Positions 52,572-61,087 of a stretch of 64,000 bases of DNA are shown here, in pieces. Location of the stretch: NCBI GenBank assembly GCA_016719055.1, contig JADKAW010000047.1:62001-126000 (forward strand), given 5' to 3'. The notes below the pieces were generated by a model. The model did no database searches and was not told the origin of the DNA. It was given only the letters and a program-made list of their open reading frames with translations. The position numbers were made by a program, and so were the translations under genes. The stretch is from Candidatus Rhodoferax mariagerensis. GTDB lineage: Bacteria; Pseudomonadota; Gammaproteobacteria; Burkholderiales; Burkholderiaceae_C. Positions within the stretch are counted from its first letter, which is position 1. Every line of letters starts with the position of its first letter.

Positions 52572-53879
52572 TCACGAAAAATCAAGCTCTGCATTAGCTT
52601 TTACGTGTCTCTGTGGTGTTAAAGCAACTTGCAATTTAGTATTTATTTCTTGTAATTTTAATTGTTGTAATAAGTCAACTTCGACTATTGCACGCTCAAT
52701 CAAATCTTCTGCGACTTCTTGCGTTATCGCATTTAATTCAAATAATTGCTCAATAGTATTGATGTTACGTTCTAAAGCTTTCGCGGCTGCAATTGGTGTA
52801 TTCAATAGACGTTGTTTCGTGTAATCTTTGCAAAGTGCTTCAACTATTTCAATAGTAGCCATGTTGTTTGACAGCGATTGTCGTGCAGTGCGTAATATCA
52901 TTGCTAAACCGTTTCTTTGGCTGTTTGGTTCAGTTGCCATTAAATGCTGTGATTGTGGATATTCAATGATATTAGCGGGTTCTGTTTTAGCTTCACCCTC
53001 TTTCTTTTTCCAGTCGCTAGGTGATGGAATTCCTAGTTTATTCGCTAATTGTCCAACATTAAAGCGGTCTCTACCTTGCATGGCTTTTGCAGCACGTATC
53101 CAATCCTCGCTTGCTTGTTTATCACCGCGTGCGGAGTCATCAAGCAATTGGAACATGGTTTTCAGGTCGCTTTTGCTCGATTTCTTGGTATCGTGGGAGG
53201 CTATTTCTTTTGCAATATAGTTCGGGTCAAAAGTACCATCAACCATAATATCTAAACCCTTTTTACTACAACGTAGTCCGTACTTTCTTAATGCAGATTT
53301 CCACTTCTTTAATGCAATTTTCTTAAAAGCTTCCATGTCTGTACCAGCTTTGTACGTAAATAGGTCATGTGGGTGAACGTGTAAGCCATTGGAGCCTATG
53401 GGGGTTTCAATAGCTCTAACCCTACCAATACAGCCAATAGAGTCGAAATCACGTCGCATAGCCTTATAGAAGTCCGTCAATGCACTAAAAAAATTGGCTA
53501 CAAACTTTGACCAATCACATTCACGTTGATGCCATGCCGTTAGTGTTAATAACCCCAATAGCAGACCCTCTTTTTTAACTGCACTCATGAGGAGTTGATT
53601 TATCCAATTCCGCATGTGAGCAGCTTTAACGGAAGAGCAATAAGAGCATAAATGAGCATTGCCACACAATGCTACATCGTGCATGGTTGACGTTATGTTA
53701 CCGTTTGGATGTTGATGCACTGCTATTTGTGCCGTGTTTGAATTAACTGTATTATGTGCTTTTGCACGTCTGCACAACTTTACACCATCCCCAAGAATGT
53801 TTTTTTTAGTTAAGCGGTAATTACGATTTAGAAGGCTTGCGGCTTCATGTTGTTGTATGGCGGTAGCATTATATTTCAT
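52572..53879 (-). CDS. Rolling-circle-type replication initiator (Rep, HUH endonuclease)
   Basis: 435 residues. Typical Rep_1 order: a Cys pair region CGNAHLCSYCSSVKAAHM, motif I LLTLTAWH, the HUH motif LHVHPHDLF, and motif III Y-x2-K in NYIAKEIASHD. Such proteins nick at a double-strand origin and lead rolling-circle replication in plasmids and some phages. A long C-terminal helical part follows. On a chromosomal element it may permit replication after excision. Tandem repeats and an inverted repeat lie upstream of its start. Confidence 0.85.
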   Translation of the reverse strand: MKYNATAIQQHEAASLLNRNYRLTKKNILGDGVKLCRRAKAHNTVNSNTAQIAVHQHPNGNITSTMHDVALCGNAHLCSYCSSVKAAHMRNWINQLLMSAVKKEGLLLGLLTLTAWHQRECDWSKFVANFFSALTDFYKAMRRDFDSIGCIGRVRAIETPIGSNGLHVHPHDLFTYKAGTDMEAFKKIALKKWKSALRKYGLRCSKKGLDIMVDGTFDPNYIAKEIASHDTKKSSKSDLKTMFQLLDDSARGDKQASEDWIRAAKAMQGRDRFNVGQLANKLGIPSPSDWKKKEGEAKTEPANIIEYPQSQHLMATEPNSQRNGLAMILRTARQSLSNNMATIEIVEALCKDYTKQRLLNTPIAAAKALERNINTIEQLFELNAITQEVAEDLIERAIVEVDLLQQLKLQEINTKLQVALTPQRHVKANAELDFS

Positions 53880-54011
53880 AGCAAAGTCTCACAGTTAAGG
53901 TTAACAAAACTTGCGGTACTTGCTACTACTTGATTTAACTTGACTTTTTATCTAATTAATATAAAATTAAATGGTAAAAGATGGATAAGTAGTTAAGGTA
54001 CTGTCTGTCTT

Positions 54012-54040
54012 GGTAAATCGAATTTGGTGTTTGATTTACC
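54012..54040. promoter_or_regulatory. Inverted repeat upstream of rep
   Basis: GGTAAATC (54012) and GATTTACC (54033-54040) are perfect inverted copies separated by 13 bases, about 130 bp upstream of the rep start. It could be a Rep-binding site or operator. Confidence 0.4.
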
Positions 54041-54219
54041 TTATTACAATATAGGGAAATGTAGAAAAAGTCAATAAAAGCTGGGGTGTATAAAAGCACT
54101 CTGGCTTTTTTTGCCTCTTAGAAGTTATATCAAATATCAATCAACTATTTTCTGCACATTTTTATTGTGTAGATTTCGTTAAAATCCGCATGGCTATTGG
54201 GTTTAGCATGATATCACAT

Positions 54220-54281
54220 TCAAACTGTGTGTCGCTAATACAATTATTACTCAAACTGTGTGTCGCTAATACAATTATTAC
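54220..54281. repeat. Perfect tandem repeat of 31 bp (two copies)
   Basis: 54220-54250 and 54251-54281 are identical, each starting TCAAACTGTGTGTCGC. They lie about 340 bp upstream of the rep start in AT-rich DNA, as iteron or origin repeats might. No other copy is seen nearby. Confidence 0.7.
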
Positions 54282-54311
54282 CTAGCTTTTTGTACCCACC
54301 CCGCTCAATTC

Positions 54312-55698
54312 CAATCCACCGAAGTTAAGGTAAAATATTCCTCGTAAGCTGTTGATTTAGTTGAATTTATTTTAAATTTCCCCAAAATATTGGAACTGAA
54401 TATGTCAACAAAATATAGGGTTAACCCTTAGTTCTCTTTTCTCCAAACTCACCGATCGCATCAATTCGGCGGAATTTTTCGCCGATGCCCGCCACCCTGA
54501 CTCCCCCAATGCCTTCACGCGCACTGGCAAGTTGCCTTTGCCCAAGCTGATTGGCGCTTTGCTTTCCATGCGAGCGTCTTCACAGCAGGTCATGCTCGAC
54601 TCCTTCTTTGGTAGCTTGTCTGTTGACGGCGACTGGCAGCGTGGCATAACTGATCGTGGTTTTGCTCAAGCACGAGACAAGTTGTCCTGGACTTGTTTGG
54701 AGCACTTGAACACCTTTGTGGTCAAAACCGCCGACGCGTTGGGCTTGGTCCTCGTTGGCACGGTCTGCGTTTGGTGGCAGGCGATGCCTCGGTGCTGATG
54801 CCTGCGATTCGCCCTTGTTTCACCACAAGGTTCCATGCCCAAGCTGATCAACGCTTGTTTGTCTTGTATCTGCCGGGCGCTGAATTGACGCTGCACGCCA
54901 GCGTGCATGGTGCCGATGGCGCTGAGCGGCAGATGCTGTTTGAGTCGCTGTTGTGCCTGGGGCCTGATGATGTGTTGATCCTTGATCGGGGCTATCCGGC
55001 AGCTTGGCTGGTGGCGTATTTGACTGAGCACTATATTCGGTTTTGCATGCGCTGCGAGAAGTCCAGTGGTGGTTGGGCAGAGGTACGCACCTTTGAGCGC
55101 AGCGATCAGGTGGATGCCACGGTCACGCTCAATAAGCCCAACCAGTGGGACTGCGAAGATTATGGCTGTTCTGGTGCTGCACCGCGGGTCCGGCTGGTCA
55201 AGTGTGTGACGCCCAATGGGCTTGTGCGGGTGATGGCGACCAATTTGCCAGACAGCCAAGTCCCGACAGCAGCTTTTGGTGAGCTTTACCATGAGCGCTG
55301 GCGTATTGAGGAGGCCTTTAAACGCCTCAAGCATCGCTGCAAACTCGAGAGCGTCTCAGGGCTGACGCAGCATGCGCTGATGGTCGATGTGCACGCAAAG
55401 GTGTTGGCTGACAATTTGGCTTCTTTGGTGTGCATGGGCGCGTCAGCGGCAGCGGGTTTACAGGACAAGCAGCGTACATGTAACCGCGCCTACGCCGCAC
55501 CATGTTTGCAGCGCCTGCTGCCGCGTATGGTGTTGGGGTTGGGCTGTCTGGTGACTCTTTGGGAAAGGCGTTTGAACTGTTGGGGGCAAACTCCCATAGA
55601 CAACTGTCTGATCGCAAGCAGCCACGACCGAAAAATCATGTGAAACCTCATCCAAATCTGGCTTACAAGGGGTGACATGGCTTAACTTCGGTGGATTG
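54312..55698 (+). mobile_element. IS4-family insertion sequence with 10-bp target duplication
   Basis: The ends CAATCCACCGAAGTTAAG (54312-54329) and its complement (55681-55698) are perfect 18-bp inverted repeats. Flanking CGCTCAATTC is present at 54302-54311 and again at 55699-55708, a 10-bp target duplication as expected for IS4. The element carries a single transposase gene broken by a frameshift. It inserted into the upstream region of rep/mob. Confidence 0.93.
54402..55643 (+). pseudogene. IS4-family transposase, frameshifted
   Basis: A first frame gives LFSKLTDRINSAEFFADAR, LPLPKLIGALLSMRASSQQV and FAQARDKLSW; a second frame, one base behind, continues from about 54750 (PRWHGLRLVAGDASVLMP) with the DDE_Tnp_1 core: D in LVAGDAS, D in VLILDRGYP, and YHERWRIEEAFKRLKHR with the glutamate. 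The N-terminus has a further break near 54430, since the first ATG (54402) is out of frame with the rest. Not functional unless the breaks are sequence errors. Confidence 0.85.
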
Positions 55699-55708
55699 CG
55701 CTCAATTC

Positions 55709-56113
55709 GCATACGAATTGATGCGACCCTCCCTTTTTTCATGCAAGCATGAAAAACAAGGAAGGGTATTAAATTGATATAACAAATGTATTAAATGGGG
55801 CTTAGACACTTTAACAGGCTCTTTTTAAAGAGCCCTCCCATGGAAGCAGCTTTTTAAAAAGCTGCGTTATAGCGTTCTTACATGCAAAAGTCTTTAATAG
55901 AATTTAATTTATTGTAATTTGTATTTCGTAAGCGTAAGTTTGTTTAATTCATCATTGGTTAAAAGAGTTTCAGCATAAAAGCATTTTCCATTTTCCATTG
56001 ATAAACACGGTAGGCGCTTGCGACGTCCTCAACCCCTGAGTAAGGGGGCTGGGGGGAGTGCTGTATTTTGCTGGCACACTACTACGCCGCTATAAATAGC
56101 GACTTCCACAGGT
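55709..56113. other. AT-rich intergenic region with several hairpins
   Basis: About 400 bases with three hairpins: a stem near 55726-55767 (ACCCTCCCTT and AAGGAAGGGT with T and A runs), 55817-55834 (GGCTCTTT/AAAGAGCC) and a perfect 20-bp palindrome GCAGCTTTTTAAAAAGCTGC at 55846-55865. They lie past the mobA stop and may be terminators for it. No gene was found. Confidence 0.5.
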
Positions 56114-57301
56114 TTACATTGAGTTGTTATTATTATCGTTGTTGTCATTATTCTTCTTTTCTATTGCGTTAGTGCTTTGTGTGTAATCTACACTTTGTAA
56201 TTCATCGTCAACATTGAAAATGTAATATAAATTCAACTCTTTAAGCATTTCTTTGAATTGCTGGTCTTTGAACTTTTCTGTTATCTTATCAAGTTTCGCT
56301 CTTTTCTCTGTGTATTCTATTTGAATCTCAAAAATACCTAACGGTTCTATACCGTTTGCAATTAGTGAATTGCAATCTCGTAATTGTTCTGCAAGGTCAA
56401 CCACAACATCCCCAAGCACTTCATAATTGGCAAAGTCTTGTTTAAGTTGTGCCTTCAATTCTTCTTTGAATGCTTTATCCATGCCTACCAATTCCGCTGC
56501 TGTTTCTTGCTTATTAACTATTTGTTGATATGTTGGCACTTGTGATAGTTCTTCTATTTGCATGTCTATTGATGCGATATTGTTTTTAATAATTTTTAAT
56601 TCTTTTTTAGCATCTGCAACTTCTTGACGATTCAATGCAATATAGATTTCTTGTTTACGTCCGTGATTAATGGATATATGATTAGTTGGTATATGGTCTT
56701 CGATAATGTCTGAAAATTTGCCTGCGTAAACATACCAATCACTTTGGTTTTTTACTGCATGTGAATTAACTATTTCACAAATTGTCTCGCGCAATTTTGA
56801 AACTTCATTAGTTTTTTTATCATCCAGTATTCTAGTTTTTTTACCAAATTTTCCGTTCTTGTCTACTTCACGTGTTGTAAATTCAATGTGTCCGTGTTCA
56901 TTAACATTTGTCTTGCTTTTACGATGAATACTTGCTTGTACTGCAACTTTGTATTTGTCATTTAGCATAGTTGCTATGTCATAGACACAATCACGTCTTT
57001 GTTTATCTGTCCATTCGTGAGGTAGCGGTAACATTAATTCGCGAGCAACAGTTGAGTTATTTCTATTTTCAGCTCTTTCAGCATCATTCCACAATTTAGA
57101 AATGTCGTTGTTGGGTACACCGACAAGCACATTACACACTAAATCCCTTTTAGCTTTTGGTTTAAAGTTGTGAGTAATTCCGGTGCGCTCGTCGTGTAAT
57201 TCGGTACATGCGCGATAGGCTGCGGCTGCTACTGCGCTACGTCCACTACTGCGGCTAATCGTCTGTAATGATGGTGTAAACCAAGTAGCGAGCTTAGGCA
57301 T
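56114..57301 (-). CDS. MobA/MobL-family relaxase (MOBQ type)
   Basis: I prefer ATG 57301 (395 residues), which has AAGGG 8 bases upstream; an in-frame ATG at 57322 adds 7 residues. RSAVAAAAYRACTELHDERT is the catalytic-tyrosine-region motif of MobA/MobL, followed by PLPHEWTDKQRRDCVYD and HGHIEFTTREV (metal-binding histidines). The C-terminal half is coiled coil and ends in an Asn/Asp-rich tail. It nicks oriT during mobilization. The predicted oriT is just upstream of its start. Confidence 0.9.
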   Translation of the reverse strand: MPKLATWFTPSLQTISRSSGRSAVAAAAYRACTELHDERTGITHNFKPKAKRDLVCNVLVGVPNNDISKLWNDAERAENRNNSTVARELMLPLPHEWTDKQRRDCVYDIATMLNDKYKVAVQASIHRKSKTNVNEHGHIEFTTREVDKNGKFGKKTRILDDKKTNEVSKLRETICEIVNSHAVKNQSDWYVYAGKFSDIIEDHIPTNHISINHGRKQEIYIALNRQEVADAKKELKIIKNNIASIDMQIEELSQVPTYQQIVNKQETAAELVGMDKAFKEELKAQLKQDFANYEVLGDVVVDLAEQLRDCNSLIANGIEPLGIFEIQIEYTEKRAKLDKITEKFKDQQFKEMLKELNLYYIFNVDDELQSVDYTQSTNAIEKKNNDNNDNNNNSM

Positions 57302-57343
57302 AGTAGACCCTTGCTTTTGCATTACGGCCCCTGCCAGGCGAAC

Positions 57344-57386
57344 GCAAACTTATACGCTTGCGTATATGTTTGCATAAGTGAGCCCT
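57344..57386 (-). promoter_or_regulatory. Predicted oriT with MOBQ-type nic site
   Basis: A 13-bp inverted repeat (GCAAACTTATACG at 57344-57356; CGTATATGTTTGC at 57361-57373, one mismatch) is followed by TAAGTGAGCCCT at 57375-57386. RSF1010/R1162-type oriTs have the same order: inverted repeat then TAAGTGCGCCCT-like nic sequence. It lies between mobA and the mobC-like gene, the expected place. Confidence 0.75.
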
Positions 57387-57601
57387 TGCAGGGTGCTTAG
57401 AGTAGATAAAGTGTGTAGTAGTAGTAGACATATCGCGTCCTCCTATTACACAAATTAGCACAAAGCTATGATGATTGCAATTAACTTCTGTTTTTAATGC
57501 TAAGTAGTTAGCAATTAAAGCTAACTATAAGGCAGGTAGTTAATTGACTTTTACCCTATTTATGTTAATTTAATAATTATTAACAAAATAGGAGTATTAC
57601 T

Positions 57602-57883
57602 ATGACAACAAAAGACGAACTAAAAGCTAAACTTGATTTAGAAAAAAAGCAATTGTTAGCGCGTCAAAAAGCAAAACTTGCAGAGTTTGACAAATCTGCA
57701 CAGAAAAAGCAAACTCGAAAGAAAATTATATTAGGTTCTGTTGTGCTTAAATTAATATCTGCGAACAACAAAAGCTTTGTTGAATATTTACGAAAAAATT
57801 TAAGTTCATTAAAAGCTAATGAAAAAGAACTATTTCCAGAGATTTTTAATATAGTTGCAGAAAGTGAAACTACAAATAATTAA
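57602..57883 (+). CDS. Relaxosome accessory protein (MobC/TraD-like)
   Basis: 93 residues, ATG at 57602 preceded by AGGAG. The N-terminal half is charged coiled coil (KDELKAKLDLEKKQLLARQK), then KKQTRKKIILGSVVLKLI, a pattern typical of small MobC/TraD proteins of MOBQ mobilization systems. It is divergent from mobA with oriT between. AT-rich. Confidence 0.65.
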   Translation: MTTKDELKAKLDLEKKQLLARQKAKLAEFDKSAQKKQTRKKIILGSVVLKLISANNKSFVEYLRKNLSSLKANEKELFPEIFNIVAESETTNN

Positions 57884-59190
57884 ATTAACGTATCCTCTAC
57901 TAAATCACCAAAATTTAAAATTTCTGTTGAGCTTGTACTTGTTACAAGCTCTTTTATTTTATCCAGCGCAGGAAATATTGTTTTAGCTAATGCGTCAATG
58001 TTAATTGTATTTGTGTAGACTGACACATTAACGTTATCTAATTCATGTCCCACGAATTGACAACGATACTCTAAGCTAACTCCATTTTTCATAAGCTCGT
58101 TATTTACGTATTTTCGTAAACTGTGAAATACTAATTTTTCTCGTGTAAGATTTGCACTCTTTAAATTTTGTGCAAACATCTTGCCAACGGCGTTACCTGC
58201 ACCCTTGCCATCTTTTTCAGCATATTTGAATATTTTATCTTTTCTATTTTTTGTGAATTCTGCTATGTGTGCAATTAAAAAAGGATGTAGGGGTACTTCT
58301 CTTATGCCCGCTAAGGTCTTGCTGTCTCTAATTGTTATATAGTGAATTCCTGTACTGCTAATTTTAAATTGGTCTTTTTTTAATGTGGTGATTTCGCTAA
58401 TTCGACATCCCGTAAAAATTCCAAATAAAACCGCATTAGTGTAATCAGGTGCTGTTATTAAATGCTCTTTAAAAAATTGACTTCTAAATAGCAAGTCTAA
58501 TTCTTCTCGTTCAAAGATTGCATAGCCTCCTTTGAGTTTTTGTTTCTTAGTAAGCAAGTCTCTTTTTTCTGCGGGGTTGTCTTCTCGCGTATAGCCTTGT
58601 TTTTTTGCAAAGTTGTAAATAGCTTTAATAACGCCTACTTTACCGTCAATTGTTCTTGGGACATTACCTTTTTTAGCTAAATGCTCTTGCCAGCGGGTCA
58701 CATCACTCGGCGTAATGCGTGTAATTGGCGGATTTTTTAAGAACTTCGTAAATTCTTCGGTTGCGTTTTTATAGGACAGTGCAGTAGCTTGCTTGACTTT
58801 GCGAAGTAGAAAAAACTTTTCTAATAGCTCACCCAGCTTTAAAGCTGTGGGGTCATCGTTTAAAGGGGCTGTAATGCTATTTGTGGCGGTCTGGGCTGTG
58901 GGGTAGTGGCTTGACCACTATGCAGCGCCTTCATGGCCTCCATAGCCTGCATTAGCCTTGCGTGGTCTTCGGGGCCATCTGCCCTTTAAAACGCTGTTTG
59001 TAAGGTCAAGTTCGTACTTTGCAGGAAGGTCTTTTTTGTTCATGGTCAGGTCGTTGAGTAGAGACACTGCCCGAATGATAGCTATACGCTTGTAGCTGGT
59101 GCGTAGAGACTTCTTTACCTGTTGGCCATTGATGCGTGTGTGCAGGTAGTAGCTTGACCCAAGGAGGTAGATTGGCAAAGACAGAGACAT
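57880..59190 (-). pseudogene. int: Tyrosine recombinase (integrase) with an in-frame TAG and compensating shifts
   Basis: One reading frame runs from ATG 59190 to 57880 but has a TAG at 58918-58920. The N-terminal part (YLLGSSYYLHTRINGQQVKK) is the arm-binding domain of this integrase type. The catalytic half has GCRISEI (Arg), HSLRKY (His-x2-Arg) and GHELDNVNVSVYTNT (His and Tyr). In the region before the TAG an alternative frame gives a more natural sequence (DGPEDHARLMQAMEAMKALH, then SGQATT), so two compensating indels are likely, the first at a GGG run near 58982. The integrase is either recently inactivated or affected by sequence errors. It points away from the tRNA, as usual for this arrangement. 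Confidence 0.85.
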
Positions 59191-59270
59191 GGCGGAGTGT
59201 TACCAGTTCTGCTACTACCCAGAAAGCAAAAAGCCTCGTAAGTCATTGACTTACAAGGCTTTTTCCATTT

Positions 59271-59288
59271 TGGCGGAGCGGACGGGAC
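59271..59288. repeat. Right attachment site within tRNA-Asp
   Basis: The 3' end of tRNA-Asp (TGGCGGAGCGGACGGGAC) is the right-hand copy of the 18-bp att duplication. The element keeps the tRNA gene whole. Confidence 0.75.
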
Positions 59289-59347
59289 TCGAACCCGCGA
59301 CCCCCGGCGTGACAGGCCGGTATTCTAACCAACTGAACTACCACTCC
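59271..59347 (-). tRNA. tRNA-Asp (GTC)
   Basis: 77 bp; the acceptor stem GGAGTGG/CCGCTCC allows one G-U pair. The anticodon loop CTGTCAC gives GTC, the T-arm is GGGTTCGAGTCCC, and CCA is encoded. It matches E. coli tRNA-Asp closely. It is the integration target of the element. Confidence 0.97.
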
Positions 59348-59436
59348 TGGTAGCTAACGTTTGCTCTTTCGAGCCAAGCCATTCACCATTGCTGGCAAAC
59401 CGTTAACAGCTTGCGCCACGCCATCTTTCAATAACC

Positions 59437-59512
59437 TGGCGACCCCACGGGGATTCGAACCCCGGTACTCACCGTGAAAGGGTGATGTCCTAGGCCTCTA
59501 GACGATGGGGTC
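59437..59512 (-). tRNA. tRNA-Glu (TTC)
   Basis: 76 bp; acceptor GACCCCA/TGGGGTC, anticodon loop CTTTCAC (TTC), T-arm GGGGTTCGAATCCCC, encoded CCA. It is in the tRNA cluster just upstream of gltX, which charges tRNA-Glu. Confidence 0.97.
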
Positions 59513-59547
59513 AAAACCTAGGGACTTTCGTCTCATCTTTGAAAACT

Positions 59548-59623
<76 letters not shown>

Positions 59624-59685
59624 TAAACCACAACGCAGCTGTTAGACTGCTAGTAATTTCCAAGCCTCAAATTATAGCGTGAAAA

Positions 59686-61086
59686 TCAAGCCTGTTTGAG
59701 TCGGGCTATCACTTTTTCACGCTTGAACAACGGCAGCATAGCATCCAGCGACGGCGTATGAGCACTGCCTGCCACCAAGACCCGCACTGGCATGGCCAAC
59801 TGAGACATCTTCACACCCTGTGCAGCCAGCACCTCTTTGATGACCGCTGCAATACCAAGCTTGTCCCAAGCACAACTTGCCAATTTGTCAGCCAGCAGTG
59901 CAAGCGCTGGACGAACAGCGTCAGCCACATGCTGAGCCAATTCGGCTTCAACTGGGCTGACATCCGCGTAAAAAACTGCCGCCCAATCGGCCAGCACCGC
60001 GGTGGTGTCGCAGCGGTCCTTGAACAGCGCGCAGATGCCCTTTAATCGTTCATCAGCCTCAATGCCGCGCTTGTGCAACTGTGCCTGAACCAGCGGCACC
60101 AAGACATCGTCTGCGGACGCCTTGATGTGCTGCGCGTTGACCCAGCGCAGTTTGGCTTCGTCAAACTGGGCCGCGCTTTTGCCCAAATGGTCCAGGTTGA
60201 ACCATTGCAAAAACTGCTCACGGCTGAATATCTCATCGTCTTTATGGCTCCAGCCCAGTCGCGCCAGATAGTTCACCATGGCGTCTGGCAGATAACCTTC
60301 TTCGCGGTATTGCGTCACCGGCTTGGCACCATTTCGTTTGCTCATCTTCTCGCCCAGCTCGTTTAGCACAGTGGGTAAGTGGGCATACACCGGCGGTTCT
60401 TGGCCGAGCGCCCGGAATATATTGATCTGACGCGGCGTGTTGTTGACATGGTCATCACCACGAATCACATGGGTGATGCCCATGTCGATGTCGTCCACCA
60501 CCACACAGAAGTTGTAAGTAGGTGTGCCATCAGGCCGGGCAATCACCAGGTCGTCAAGCTCATCGTTGCTGATAGCAATTTCTCCCTTGACCTTGTCAAT
60601 CCATTTGACCAAACCGCCCTGGGGGTTTCTGAACCTCAGCACTGGCTGCACCCCGTCAGGAATAGGCGGCAACTGCTTGCCATCCTCAGGCCGCCAGGTG
60701 CCGTCGTAGCGTGGCTTTTCCTTGGCCGTCATCTGCCGCTCACGCCGTGCATCCAGCTCCGACATACTCATGTAACAGGGGTAGACATGGCCTGCTGCCT
60801 GCAAGTCAACCAGCACCGCCTTGTACCGATCCATGCGCTGCATTTGGTAAAACGGGCCTTCGTCGTAGCTTAGCCCCAGCCAGTTCATGCCTTCAATGAT
60901 GACATCGACGGCAGCCTGGGTGGAGCGATCGAGGTCGGTGTCTTCAATGCGCAAAATAAAGTCGCCGCCCGTGGACCGTGCAAACGCCCACGGGTACAGC
61001 GCCGAGCGGATATTGCCCAGATGGATAAAGCCGGTTGGGGAAGGTGCAAAACGGGTGCGGGTACGAGGAGTGGTGGGTGGGTTCAT
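59686..61086 (-). CDS. gltX: Glutamyl-tRNA synthetase
   Basis: I use ATG 61086 (an earlier in-frame start at 61143 adds residues from the end of metZ). 466 residues. The class I HIGH motif is in TRFAPSPTGFIHLGNIRSAL (FIHLGN), KMSKR is in GEKMSKRNGAKP, and VRGDDHVNNT and LRWVNAQHI fit glutamate enzymes. It lies next to tRNA-Glu. Possible discriminating vs non-discriminating status cannot be told. Confidence 0.96.
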   Translation of the reverse strand: MNPPTTPRTRTRFAPSPTGFIHLGNIRSALYPWAFARSTGGDFILRIEDTDLDRSTQAAVDVIIEGMNWLGLSYDEGPFYQMQRMDRYKAVLVDLQAAGHVYPCYMSMSELDARRERQMTAKEKPRYDGTWRPEDGKQLPPIPDGVQPVLRFRNPQGGLVKWIDKVKGEIAISNDELDDLVIARPDGTPTYNFCVVVDDIDMGITHVIRGDDHVNNTPRQINIFRALGQEPPVYAHLPTVLNELGEKMSKRNGAKPVTQYREEGYLPDAMVNYLARLGWSHKDDEIFSREQFLQWFNLDHLGKSAAQFDEAKLRWVNAQHIKASADDVLVPLVQAQLHKRGIEADERLKGICALFKDRCDTTAVLADWAAVFYADVSPVEAELAQHVADAVRPALALLADKLASCAWDKLGIAAVIKEVLAAQGVKMSQLAMPVRVLVAGSAHTPSLDAMLPLFKREKVIARLKQA

Positions 61087-61087
61087 A

